Assembly: GCA_014800685.1 (NCBI GenBank)
Contig: JAAVFQ010000006.1
Span: 10,202 to 58,581, forward strand
DNA: 48,380 bases
DNA from: Bacteroidales bacterium
GTDB lineage: Bacteria; Bacteroidota; Bacteroidia; Bacteroidales; Muribaculaceae
Direction: 5' to 3'
Shown here: positions 1-8,237 of the stretch, piece after piece
Position numbering within the stretch: the stretch's first letter is position 1
How the letters are laid out: every line of letters begins with the position of its first letter
Notes under the pieces: model-generated
Database searches by the model: none
Told to the model about the DNA's origin: nothing
What the model saw: the letters and a program-made list of their open reading frames with translations, nothing else
Program-made: the position numbers and the translations under genes

Positions 1-661
1 AGGCGGAGTAGCGTATGCCCCCGCTCCGGCGGCTCAAGGGGTGCCTGCCACAATGATTTCGGCAGCAGAGGCTTACGGGCTGACTGAAGAGGACACCGAG
101 TCGCTGCGCGACAGCATAGACAAAATGGCCGCTGCCTCCGAGCAGCTCGCCGGAATGGCTGAACTCACCGGAGCCACCCAGAAATATTTGGAGCAGATAG
201 CCGGTATCGCCGAGCAGATGAATCGTCTGCAAGAGACCACAAAGTCGCTGAATGAAGTCAGCGAAGTTCTTCTGAAATCATACGAGGCCATCACCTCCAA
301 CAGCGAAACCATCACGCGCTCATCCACAGGCTATGTGGATCAAATGGAGGGACTTAACCGCAATATCGCCGGCCTCAATACTATCTACGAAATTCAACTC
401 AAGAGTGTCTCCTCACAGCTTGATTCCATAGACCGCGTCAACCGTGGTCTGAAGGATATCCGGGATATGTATGACAAGGCGGCCTCCGAGTCATCACACT
501 ATTGCGAGGAGACAGAGAAGATGGCTCGCTATATGAAGCAGCTCAATCAGGTATATGAAAAGATGATAACGGCCATGACCATCAATATGGCCAATCCGAT
601 GATGGGAGGAGCCCCTATGGCAGCCAATGAGCGTCCGGAGAGCCCTTTCGCCAAGGACTAA
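1..661 (+). CDS. gldL: Gliding motility/T9SS motor protein GldL (PorL), C-terminal part
   Basis: The reading frame is open from base 2, so the gene is cut by the window edge and about 219 C-terminal residues remain. GldL/PorL is the inner-membrane partner of GldM and together they form the proton-driven motor of the type IX secretion system. The N-terminal transmembrane helices lie outside the window. What is visible is the cytoplasmic part: long Ala/Glu/Gln/Leu-rich heptad-like helices, a conserved NTIYEIQLKS segment, and a Met/Pro/Gly-rich tail ending ESPFAKD. The call rests on this helical tail plus gldM starting 26 nt downstream and gldN following, the standard gldKLMN order. gldK would lie just upstream. 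Confidence 0.9.
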   Translation, partial: GGVAYAPAPAAQGVPATMISAAEAYGLTEEDTESLRDSIDKMAAASEQLAGMAELTGATQKYLEQIAGIAEQMNRLQETTKSLNEVSEVLLKSYEAITSNSETITRSSTGYVDQMEGLNRNIAGLNTIYEIQLKSVSSQLDSIDRVNRGLKDIRDMYDKAASESSHYCEETEKMARYMKQLNQVYEKMITAMTINMANPMMGGAPMAANERPESPFAKD

Positions 662-687
662 AAAAGAAATTAAAGAGATAATCGAAT

Positions 688-2247
688 ATGGCAGGTGGAA
701 ATAATGTAGCGAGGATGTCGCCGCGTCAGAGGATGATAAATCTGATGTATATCGTGCTGACGGCGATGCTGGCCCTAAACGTCTCGTCAGACGTTCTGAA
801 TGGCTTCAGCCTCGTCCAGGAGGGTCTCCATCGCACTAACAGCAATATGACGCTGAGAAACGAAGTCCAGTTCCGCTATCTCGCGTCGCTCTATGAGCAG
901 AACCCTACGAAAGCCGCCGCCTGGTATGAGCAGGGAGTTCAACTTCATGACCGCTCTAATCTGCTCTATAACCGCATAGACTCGCTCAAGGTGCTTATAG
1001 CCAGAAAGGCGGATGGCCCCAAGGGCGACTACAACAAAATCATAAATCAGGATGATCTGGAGGCTGCTTCCACTACGATGCTTAATCCAATGACCGAAAA
1101 CGGGCGTAAGCTGCGCGAGGAAATTGAGGCATACAGGAAGTTTGTGCTCCCGCTCATCACCGACCCGGATAAGAGAAAGGCTGTGGCTGAAATGCTCTCG
1201 CTGAAGGTCACCCCCCCTCCGGGCACCGTGGGCCCCGTGACGTGGGAAAACCGCATGTTTGACAATATGCCCGTGGTGGCTGCCATCACGCTGCTCACCA
1301 AGCTGCAGAACGATGTGCGCCAGGCTGAATCGGAAGCTATGGGCAACCTTATCTCAAGCGTGGATATGGGAGACATCAGAGTAAACGAGCTCAATGCCTA
1401 CGTCATCCCGAAAAGCAATATGATAATCCGCGGCGGCAAATATTCCGCCAATATCGTGCTTGCAGCAATCGACACGACACAGCGTCCCACGATTTATGTG
1501 GGAGGCACGAAGCTGAATAATCGTGACGGACTCTATGAATTTGTGCCGGGCGGCACGGGCACTCACGAGTTCTCCGGATACATTGAGGTGATGAGAGCCG
1601 ACGGGTCGATAGACAAACGTCCGTTCAAGTCGTCCTATACGGTGGTCGAGCCTATGGCCACCATTTCTCCCACGATGATGAACGTCATCTATGCCGGCAT
1701 CGACAACCCTATCAGCATTTCAGTGCCGGGAGTGCCGATGAGCGCCGTGCAGGCCACCATGAGCAACGGAACGCTCACGCGCAGTGGTGATGGCTGGACA
1801 GCCCGCGCAACTGCCGTAGGTCAGGAGGCTACCATCTCCGTGAGCGCGCAGCTTGAGGGGAGAACGCAGAGTGTGGGGTCGATGACATTCCGCATACGCA
1901 AACTTCCCGATCCCGACCCCTTCATCCCTGTGGGGGGCACCCACTATAAGGGAACGCCGCGCAGAATCACAAAGGCTCAGCTGATGGCCGCCGAAGGCAT
2001 CGGCGCTGCCGTGGACGACGGCCTGCTGAATATCAGCTACACGGTGCTCTCCTTCAATACGACTTTCTTCGACTCAATGGGCAATGCCATACCCGAAGTG
2101 AGCAATGGTGCCCGATTCTCCGAGCGCCAGAGAGAGCAGTTCAAGAGAATGAAGCCCGGCAAGAGCTTCTTCATCTCCAATATAAAAGCAAAAGGACCCG
2201 ACGGTATCACCCGAGACATCTCCCCGATGGAGGTGGGTCTTAACTAA
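688..2247 (+). CDS. gldM: T9SS motor/periplasmic shaft protein GldM (PorM)
   Basis: A 519-residue protein with the family's signature start: a short cytoplasmic leader, RMSPRQRMINLMYIVLTAML, then a single transmembrane helix (about residues 16-37) that packs with GldL, and a long periplasmic portion. In characterised GldM/PorM proteins the periplasmic part forms four domains making a dimeric shaft that contacts the GldK-GldN ring; length and Pro/Gly-bounded domain pattern here agree. It sits 26 nt after gldL and 48 nt before gldN, so co-transcription is expected. Start chosen at the ATG preceding the conserved Gly-Gly-Asn-Asn leader. No anomalies seen. Confidence 0.96.
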   Translation: MAGGNNVARMSPRQRMINLMYIVLTAMLALNVSSDVLNGFSLVQEGLHRTNSNMTLRNEVQFRYLASLYEQNPTKAAAWYEQGVQLHDRSNLLYNRIDSLKVLIARKADGPKGDYNKIINQDDLEAASTTMLNPMTENGRKLREEIEAYRKFVLPLITDPDKRKAVAEMLSLKVTPPPGTVGPVTWENRMFDNMPVVAAITLLTKLQNDVRQAESEAMGNLISSVDMGDIRVNELNAYVIPKSNMIIRGGKYSANIVLAAIDTTQRPTIYVGGTKLNNRDGLYEFVPGGTGTHEFSGYIEVMRADGSIDKRPFKSSYTVVEPMATISPTMMNVIYAGIDNPISISVPGVPMSAVQATMSNGTLTRSGDGWTARATAVGQEATISVSAQLEGRTQSVGSMTFRIRKLPDPDPFIPVGGTHYKGTPRRITKAQLMAAEGIGAAVDDGLLNISYTVLSFNTTFFDSMGNAIPEVSNGARFSERQREQFKRMKPGKSFFISNIKAKGPDGITRDISPMEVGLN

Positions 2248-2295
2248 CAAGTCAAATTTCAGACCTTACATAAGTAAGCAAATCCAACACTCCAG

Positions 2296-3462
2296 ATGAA
2301 ATATATAAAGCATATTCTCACGGCCCTTCTGACGCTTTCAGTCTCGATTACAGCCCTGGCGCAAGTCGAGGATACCGGCGGCGTGCGCAGAAGAACCGAA
2401 AAGGACAAAAAGAATGCCGAGAAGAATGTGGGCATCACGCAGCGCATGCAGAGCTTCTATGAAAACAAGCCGGTGCATGACGCCGACCTTGAATATATGC
2501 GTGAGATATATCGTGAAATCGACTTGCAGAAGGAGCAGAACACTCCGCTCTATTTCCCTGAAGACATCATAGACGGACAGAAAAATCTCTTCCGCATCAT
2601 CATGGAGCAAGTCGTAGAGGGGAAGCTCCCGGCCTACGAGTATCTCGACGGGCGAGAGGTGTTCACCGATGAATATAAGGTGAAGGTAGGGGATATGCTT
2701 GACCGCTTCGGCATCTATTACACAGAGGGAAAAGGCTCTACCGAGAAAAATCCAAAATACGTCATCGAGGAGGCCGATATGCCCACCGGCCAGGTGCTTA
2801 CATATTACATTCTGGAGAAATGGGAGTTTGACCGCCGCACAAATCGTATGAGAACCCGCGTGGAGGCTATCTGTCCGGTGCTCACTCGTGCCGGAGACTT
2901 CGGCGGAGAGGCTCGCTACCCGATGTTCTGGGTGAAGTTTGATGCACTGCGCCCCTGGCTGGCCCAGCAGTATATATTCCTGAGCGATGACAACAACAAG
3001 CCTCAGTATTCGCTGGATGATTATTTCAATCTCGGCATGTATCAGGGCGACATCTATAAGACGAAGAATCTGCGCAATCTTTCTATGAATCAGATGTATC
3101 CCGACGAGGATATGCTGAAGCAGGCGCAAGACAGCATAGACCGCCGACTGCGCGAATATGGCAAGAATCTCTATGTGCCCACGCGTGAAGAATATCTTGC
3201 ACAGAAGGAGGCCGCAGAGGAGCGTGCGCGCCTGGAGGCTGAAAATAAGATAGCTGAAGAGAACGGCGATAATATCCCTGTACGTTCAGACAGCAACATC
3301 GATGAGCTTCCTGCTCAGAAAAAGACATCAGTTCGTCGCAAGACGTCTACTACGAAGAAAAGAGCCTCCAAGGCCAAGAAGCCTAAAGTGAGCAGCGGTA
3401 GCAGCTCCGGAGCAAACTCCAATGCTTCGAAATCCGTAAGGCGCAGGCGAAAAGGTGCTTAA
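2296..3462 (+). CDS. gldN: T9SS periplasmic ring protein GldN (PorN)
   Basis: A 388-residue exported protein. Residues 1-22 form a signal peptide ending ALAQ; residues about 45-310 are the GldN core, with the PMFWVKFDALRPWLAQQYIF and Asp/Asn-rich DDYFNLGMYQGDIYKTKNL blocks typical of the family. GldN/PorN forms rings with lipoprotein GldK at the outer membrane and couples to GldM. The last 60 or so residues are an unusual Lys/Arg/Ser tail (VRRKTSTTKKRASKAKKPK and similar, ending in four consecutive Arg, then KGA) with no obvious fold. A strong terminator follows. A small CTTAC/GTAAG inverted repeat sits in the gldM-gldN gap at 2269-2282. Confidence 0.94.
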   Translation: MKYIKHILTALLTLSVSITALAQVEDTGGVRRRTEKDKKNAEKNVGITQRMQSFYENKPVHDADLEYMREIYREIDLQKEQNTPLYFPEDIIDGQKNLFRIIMEQVVEGKLPAYEYLDGREVFTDEYKVKVGDMLDRFGIYYTEGKGSTEKNPKYVIEEADMPTGQVLTYYILEKWEFDRRTNRMRTRVEAICPVLTRAGDFGGEARYPMFWVKFDALRPWLAQQYIFLSDDNNKPQYSLDDYFNLGMYQGDIYKTKNLRNLSMNQMYPDEDMLKQAQDSIDRRLREYGKNLYVPTREEYLAQKEAAEERARLEAENKIAEENGDNIPVRSDSNIDELPAQKKTSVRRKTSTTKKRASKAKKPKVSSGSSSGANSNASKSVRRRRKGA

Positions 3463-3503
3463 TACTCATTATCTCACCCTTATTTATAGTTCGGGGGGAG
3501 ACA

Positions 3504-3557
3504 CTGAAGGAGGGCGTGTCAAAATGTAGAATTTTGGCGCGCCCTCCTTCAGCGTTT
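3504..3557 (+). terminator. Intrinsic terminator after gldN
   Basis: A long hairpin with arms starting CTGAAGGAGGGCG and ending CGCCCTCCTTCAG (3504-3552) is followed by CGTTTT. It closes the gldLMN transcript. The inner part of the stem also pairs (CAAAAT with ATTTTG), leaving a loop of only a few bases. Confidence 0.85.
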
Positions 3558-3633
3558 TAGACCTCCTCATAGCGAACATTAGCGGTCGAAGGTGCGTTTT
3601 GAAATTAGAAACACACCATTACAATACTTACTT

Positions 3634-5076
3634 ATGGAAAGAGACAAGAATATTCAAAATAGCAGCACTGCTAAGCCCGATAGTCCTGACATGACGCTTC
3701 CACCCGGAACGGTGAATATGGAGACTATGCCTCTGCGAGCGGGGCATTTCCGTGTGTTGGCGACGGCATCAATGGAGCAGATAATCGGCACTGTGCTTTC
3801 CGGCCTCGTGGGTATCATCATACCGCTGATAAATCTTGTGAATCATCCTGAGCTCTCCTCCTCCATGCAGGGAGTGCTTGGCGCGGCGGGTCTTATCGGC
3901 ATAGCTTTGGGCTCGATAGTGATAGGCAAGCTGAGCGACCGATATGGCTATCTTGCGCTTTTCCGCCTCAGTCCTGTATTAATCATGATAGGCTCGCTCA
4001 TTCCCTTTATCTGGCCGCATATAGGGGCTTTGACAGCCGGCCTTTTCGTAGCCGGCCTCGGAGTCGGCGGCGGATATTCGCTTGATGATTCCTACATTTC
4101 TGAAATAATGCCTGAGAAGTATAAGCTCTTCATGGTCGGAGTGGCAAAGGCGACATCGGCCGTCGGTTTTATTGCCGTGGCAGCCATTTCCCTGTGGATA
4201 ATCAAACTCGGGCTGACCCCTCAGCACTGGAACTATCTGCTGCTTATCATGACCGGTCTCGGGTTGCTTACTTTTCTCAGCCGCATACCCTTTAGAAATT
4301 CTCCCCGCTGGCTTCTTTCGCAGGGCGAAAAAGCAAAGGCAGAGTCTGCCGTGGAGTATTTTCTCGGAAAAGACGTGCGCATCCTTCCCCTGCCACAGGA
4401 GAAGAAAGGCAAGCCGATACCTACAAAAGATTTCTTTCGCGGCAAGATGTTGAAGAAGGTTATATTCAGCGGTATTCCCTGGGCGTGCGAAGGTGTGGGC
4501 GTATATGGAGTGGGAGTTTTCCTTCCTATCTTAGTACTCAAGTTAGGGCTTGACACGTCAGATGCTGTGGGTATGGCAAAAGTGTCTAATTCTCTTATGC
4601 TAACCACAATTATCAACTGCTTCATACTTGCAGGTTTCGTAATAGGACTGCTCAGAGTGAGAAAATGCTGGCACGTGAAGATGCTCACCGCCGGTTTCAT
4701 TGGGGCAGCCATAGGACTGGGCGTATTGCTTGCAGCTTACATGTGCCACTGGCCACTCTGGGTGTCGATAGCGGCCTTCCTGGTGTTTGAGCTTGCACTT
4801 AACGCAGGGCCTCACCTCATCACCTTCATCATTCCGGCTCAGATATATGATGTGGCCAACCGAGGCTTCGGCAACGGCATCTCAGCCATGATAGGAAAGG
4901 TAGGGGCCATAATCGGCGTCTTCATCATGCCTATACTCCTGAGGAGCGGCGGCATCACGCTTGTGCTGGAAGTCTGTATAGGAGTGAATCTGCTGGGAGG
5001 AATAATTTCAATGATATTCGGTCCGCAGGTGCTTCCAAAAGATGAAAAGGAAAAATCAGCAGGCGGAACGCACTGA
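3634..5076 (+). CDS. MFS sugar-porter-family transporter
   Basis: About 480 residues with roughly 12 hydrophobic helices. After the second helix is the MFS motif GKLSDRYGYLALFR, and before the central loop is the sugar-porter-like SPRWLLSQGEKAKA, which favours the sugar (and other) transporter branch. An acidic-free LPLPQEKKGKPIPTKDFF loop separates the two six-helix halves. The frame is open upstream to a GTG at 3592, but the ATG at 3634 gives a normal short cytoplasmic N-terminus and is preferred. The gene stands alone between the gldN terminator and the dut promoter, so its substrate cannot be inferred from neighbours. A CTTACTTATG string surrounds the chosen start. Confidence 0.8.
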   Translation: MERDKNIQNSSTAKPDSPDMTLPPGTVNMETMPLRAGHFRVLATASMEQIIGTVLSGLVGIIIPLINLVNHPELSSSMQGVLGAAGLIGIALGSIVIGKLSDRYGYLALFRLSPVLIMIGSLIPFIWPHIGALTAGLFVAGLGVGGGYSLDDSYISEIMPEKYKLFMVGVAKATSAVGFIAVAAISLWIIKLGLTPQHWNYLLLIMTGLGLLTFLSRIPFRNSPRWLLSQGEKAKAESAVEYFLGKDVRILPLPQEKKGKPIPTKDFFRGKMLKKVIFSGIPWACEGVGVYGVGVFLPILVLKLGLDTSDAVGMAKVSNSLMLTTIINCFILAGFVIGLLRVRKCWHVKMLTAGFIGAAIGLGVLLAAYMCHWPLWVSIAAFLVFELALNAGPHLITFIIPAQIYDVANRGFGNGISAMIGKVGAIIGVFIMPILLRSGGITLVLEVCIGVNLLGGIISMIFGPQVLPKDEKEKSAGGTH

Positions 5077-5093
5077 GAATGAAAAAAAATTTG

Positions 5094-5101
5094 TAAATTT
5101 G
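5094..5101 (+). promoter_or_regulatory. Candidate -7 box upstream of dut
   Basis: TAAATTTG matches the Bacteroidetes TAnnTTTG box 36 nt before the dut start. No clear TTTG element lies at the expected upstream distance, so support is partial. Confidence 0.45.
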
Positions 5102-5136
5102 CAGTCTGTCAGACTGATGGATAAAACCACTTAGTA

Positions 5137-5583
5137 ATGGAAAAAGTAAAAGTCAAGATAATCAACCGCAGTCATCATCCGCTTCCTGACTATGGCACCT
5201 ACGAGGCCGCCGGAATGGATGTGCGCGCCTATCTTCCGGAAGGCCCTGTGACATTGCGTCCGCTGGAAAGGGCGCTGATAGGTACGGGGCTGTATATGCA
5301 GCTGCCGGAGGGATATGAGTGTCAGATACGTCCCCGGAGCGGACTTGCGCTGAAGCATGGCCTCAGCATAGTGAACACTCCGGGCACCGTGGATGCCGAC
5401 TATCGTGGAGAAATAAAGGTAATACTTATCAATCTCGGGCAGGAGGATTTTGTGGTCAATGATGGTGAGCGTATCTGCCAGATGGTGATAAAGCAATATT
5501 CACACGTGACGTGGGAGCCCGTGAAGGAGCTTGACCGCACGAAGCGTGAAGATCAGGGATTCGGCCACACCGGCGTGGACTGA
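5137..5583 (+). CDS. dut: Deoxyuridine 5'-triphosphate nucleotidohydrolase (dUTPase)
   Basis: A 148-residue protein with all five trimeric dUTPase motifs in order: AAGMDVRAYL (motif 1), PRSGLA (motif 2), GTVDADYRGEI (motif 3, with the catalytic Asp in the VDADY turn), RICQMVI (motif 4) and EDQGFGHTG (motif 5, the Phe-Gly flap over the uracil). It hydrolyses dUTP to dUMP and pyrophosphate, keeping uracil out of DNA and supplying dTMP synthesis. Length is typical of bacterial enzymes. It leads a run of same-strand envelope genes; the association dut-TPR-DUF4292-M23 is familiar in Bacteroidales, though no functional link is evident. Confidence 0.97.
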   Translation: MEKVKVKIINRSHHPLPDYGTYEAAGMDVRAYLPEGPVTLRPLERALIGTGLYMQLPEGYECQIRPRSGLALKHGLSIVNTPGTVDADYRGEIKVILINLGQEDFVVNDGERICQMVIKQYSHVTWEPVKELDRTKREDQGFGHTGVD

Positions 5584-5637
5584 ATCCGTCCTACTTATCC
5601 CGCCTCCGATGCGGGAAGTTTCTATATAGCAGAGATA

Positions 5638-7440
5638 ATGCGTAAATTGATATTTATAGCGCTGACGACGCTGCTGGCGGCCTCACTGTTCGGGAGGTCG
5701 GCGGCAGAACGACTCACGCCGGCGCAGAGGGCAGCGAAGGCGCGATATTACTATATGGAGGGTGTGCGTCTTCAGGCCGAGGATAAGAGCGGTGAGGCCT
5801 ACGAAATGTTCAGACATGCCTATCGCGTAGACCCCTCGTATGCTGAGGCCGCTTCGGCTTACGGGCTCGGAAACATATACATAGAGAATGACTCGCTGAC
5901 CACTCCCGACGGACTTCTTGAGTCGCTCTCGAAGGTGAAGACGTTTGTGGATAAGTATCCCGATGACTATCACGAATCGTTCTATTATGCCTACATAGCT
6001 TCGCAGCTGGAAGACAATGCGGAGGCCGTAAGAGTCTTCAAGAGACTGGCGGAGCGTTTCCCGGAGAAGAGCAGCGTGTTGCTTTCTCTGTCTGATGTCT
6101 ATTCACGGATGGACAGCTCTGCGAAAGTTATAGAGACGCTTGATAAGTATGAAAGTATAGAGGGAAAATCCATCCCTATCAGCACTCGCAAATCGTTATA
6201 TTACTTTGCGCAGGGCGACACAGTCAGTGCTCTTAGAGAGAGTGATGACTATCTGCGGTCGAATCCCTCCGGCCCGGAAGGCTATATCGTTAAGGGTGCG
6301 CTCTTTCAGACGATAGGCGCTACAGACTCAGCGCTTGTATGCTATGAGACTGCGGAGAGAATAGCCCCGGAGTCCGGACGCCCGAAACTGATGCTCTCAT
6401 CGCTCTATAAGATGCTGAATGATAGCGTGAAGTTTGATGAATATACCTACAAGTCGCTACTGAGCGAAGACTTCGACCTCGACCAGAAGCTGGGCATACT
6501 CGGCGACTATCTGCGCACGCTCATCTCTGATAAAAGTGACCATGCGCGCGGAGATCATCTCTTCGAAGTGCTTGACCGTCAGTATCCCTACGAGCCGAGA
6601 GTGCTTGACCTCGAAGCTCGGTATGCTTACGAGAAGGGGGATCCGAAAGGTGCTCGCGAGATAATATCAAGAGCTATAGACCTTGCGCCCGATGTGGAGG
6701 ATTATTATGGCTCCAAGATGTCATATCAGATAGCACTTGACGACTATGCGGGCGCAGTGGCCACCTATCGTCGTGCTGAGGAGGTTATAGAGCCGGGGGA
6801 AGGTCTGAAATTCATTTACGCCACGGCAGCCACGCAGACCGGAGACTTTGATGGAGCCGGAAAAGTGCTACACACGTTGCTGGAGGAGATGATACCGGGA
6901 GCTCCGATTTACGATTCACTTCCGATGAACGCAACAGTAAAGCAGCTGGACTACGCCTCTCTCATGCAGGCCAGCGTAATCTACGGTATGTTAGGCGACT
7001 TATATTATCAGGCTAAAGACACCGTCAAGAGCTTCGGTGCCTACGAGAATGCCGTGAGGCTGATGCCTTATAATTTCCTTACACTCAATAATTATGCTTA
7101 CTTTCTGGCAGAAAGCGGTTCAGATTTGGACAAGGCTGAAAATCTCAGCAAGCAGGCTGTGGAGGGAGATCCGGAGTCATCTACAATCCTCGACACATAC
7201 GCCTACATACTATTTTTGCGCGGACGTTATCCGGAGGCCCTTGAGTATCAGGAGAAGGCGCTGAAGAATATGGCTGACTCCAATAATCCGGATGCTGAGA
7301 TCTATAAGCATTTGGGCGACATACTCTATTTCCTTGACCGCAAGGATGAGGCGATGGAAAACTGGAAGAAAGCGCTGGAAATCGAACCGGAAGACGAAAC
7401 TCTCCGCCAGAAGGTAGAGTCAGGAAAATACGTTAAGTAA
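5638..7440 (+). CDS. Exported tetratricopeptide-repeat protein
   Basis: A 600-residue protein with a signal peptide (about 1-23) followed by degenerate TPR units throughout. Clear examples are the N-terminal ARYYYMEGVRLQAEDKSGEA, a middle ARYAYEKGDPKGAREIISRA and C-terminal EIYKHLGDILYFLDRKDEAM repeats. TPR arrays are protein-binding scaffolds; here the array would lie in the periplasm or on the inner leaflet of the outer membrane. The gene sits between dut and the DUF4292 gene (5-nt gap), in the order commonly seen in Bacteroidales beside the EnvC-like gene, which suggests a cell-envelope role, but no partner can be named from sequence alone. Confidence 0.85.
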   Translation: MRKLIFIALTTLLAASLFGRSAAERLTPAQRAAKARYYYMEGVRLQAEDKSGEAYEMFRHAYRVDPSYAEAASAYGLGNIYIENDSLTTPDGLLESLSKVKTFVDKYPDDYHESFYYAYIASQLEDNAEAVRVFKRLAERFPEKSSVLLSLSDVYSRMDSSAKVIETLDKYESIEGKSIPISTRKSLYYFAQGDTVSALRESDDYLRSNPSGPEGYIVKGALFQTIGATDSALVCYETAERIAPESGRPKLMLSSLYKMLNDSVKFDEYTYKSLLSEDFDLDQKLGILGDYLRTLISDKSDHARGDHLFEVLDRQYPYEPRVLDLEARYAYEKGDPKGAREIISRAIDLAPDVEDYYGSKMSYQIALDDYAGAVATYRRAEEVIEPGEGLKFIYATAATQTGDFDGAGKVLHTLLEEMIPGAPIYDSLPMNATVKQLDYASLMQASVIYGMLGDLYYQAKDTVKSFGAYENAVRLMPYNFLTLNNYAYFLAESGSDLDKAENLSKQAVEGDPESSTILDTYAYILFLRGRYPEALEYQEKALKNMADSNNPDAEIYKHLGDILYFLDRKDEAMENWKKALEIEPEDETLRQKVESGKYVK

Positions 7441-7445
7441 AAATA

Positions 7446-8237
7446 ATGAAAAGACTGAAACATAAGATACTTATATTTCTGGCCATGATTTGCGGCATGG
7501 CTGCCGTGAATGCCGATGCCCAGACATCCATGACTCCTTCCGAAACAAAGACGTTTGTTTCGGCTGTGACGCAGGACTATAAGCCCTGGAAATCCGTTCT
7601 TATCGATGGTAAAATCGGCATGGATAGGCTCCCCGTTTCCCCGAACGTGAAAATATTTATGCAGAAGGGCTCCGAGATTACCATTTCCATAAGGGTGCCA
7701 CTGATAGGGGAGGTGGGCAGAATACAGCTCACCAAGACTCAGGTGCTGGCTATCAACAAGATTAAGAAAGTCTATGCCAAGGAGCAGTTGGGTGATTTTC
7801 TGACAGACCTGCCCGTGACCCTTGATGATGTCCAGACCATGATTCTCGGTCGTGCATTCGTGGCCGGCCAGGGACAGCTGTCCACGCTTAACTGTGACAA
7901 AACAAAATGCTATGTCATGGAAGAGGGATGGCTGTTAGTGCCGGATGAGCCCATCGGCGGGAGCGTCAACTATGGTTTTCAGTTTGGCCCGGAGGGGAAA
8001 CTTGAGGTCTTTACCGCGGCTCCTGAGAGCAATGCCGTGGTAGCCAGCGCTTTCTATACATACGATGGCAAGAAAATAACGATGGACCTTGAAGCAGTGG
8101 CCGGGGCTAAGGAGTATGACGCTACCTTAAAGATGAATTCTTTCAACTACAACGCCGCTCCGCTTGAATCCATCAGGCTCGACAAAAATTATCAGAAAGT
8201 GAGTGTGAAAGAATTTCTCAAGTCATTATCGCTATGA
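7446..8237 (+). CDS. DUF4292-family exported protein
   Basis: A 263-residue protein with a signal peptide (about 1-26, ending NADAQ) and no convincing lipobox. The body alternates beta-strands in the manner of LolA/LolB-like half-barrels (for example KSVLIDGKIGMD, SEITISIRVPLIGEVGRI, ALNKIKK-type helix, then the C-terminal strand set), which is why DUF4292 is usually thought to resemble lipoprotein or lipid chaperones. That functional idea is family inference, not shown here. It begins 5 nt after the TPR gene and its stop overlaps the EnvC-like start by 4 nt (ATGA), so the three genes are translationally linked. Confidence 0.8.
   Translation: MKRLKHKILIFLAMICGMAAVNADAQTSMTPSETKTFVSAVTQDYKPWKSVLIDGKIGMDRLPVSPNVKIFMQKGSEITISIRVPLIGEVGRIQLTKTQVLAINKIKKVYAKEQLGDFLTDLPVTLDDVQTMILGRAFVAGQGQLSTLNCDKTKCYVMEEGWLLVPDEPIGGSVNYGFQFGPEGKLEVFTAAPESNAVVASAFYTYDGKKITMDLEAVAGAKEYDATLKMNSFNYNAAPLESIRLDKNYQKVSVKEFLKSLSL

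Noticed and set aside
2338..3129. 263-codon minus-strand open frame opposite gldN
   Set aside because: Shadow of gldN; His/Leu/Ile-rich and without domain features.
5597..5615. CCCGC/GCGGG hairpin between dut and the TPR gene
   Set aside because: Only a 5-bp stem with no T-tract; too weak to call a terminator.
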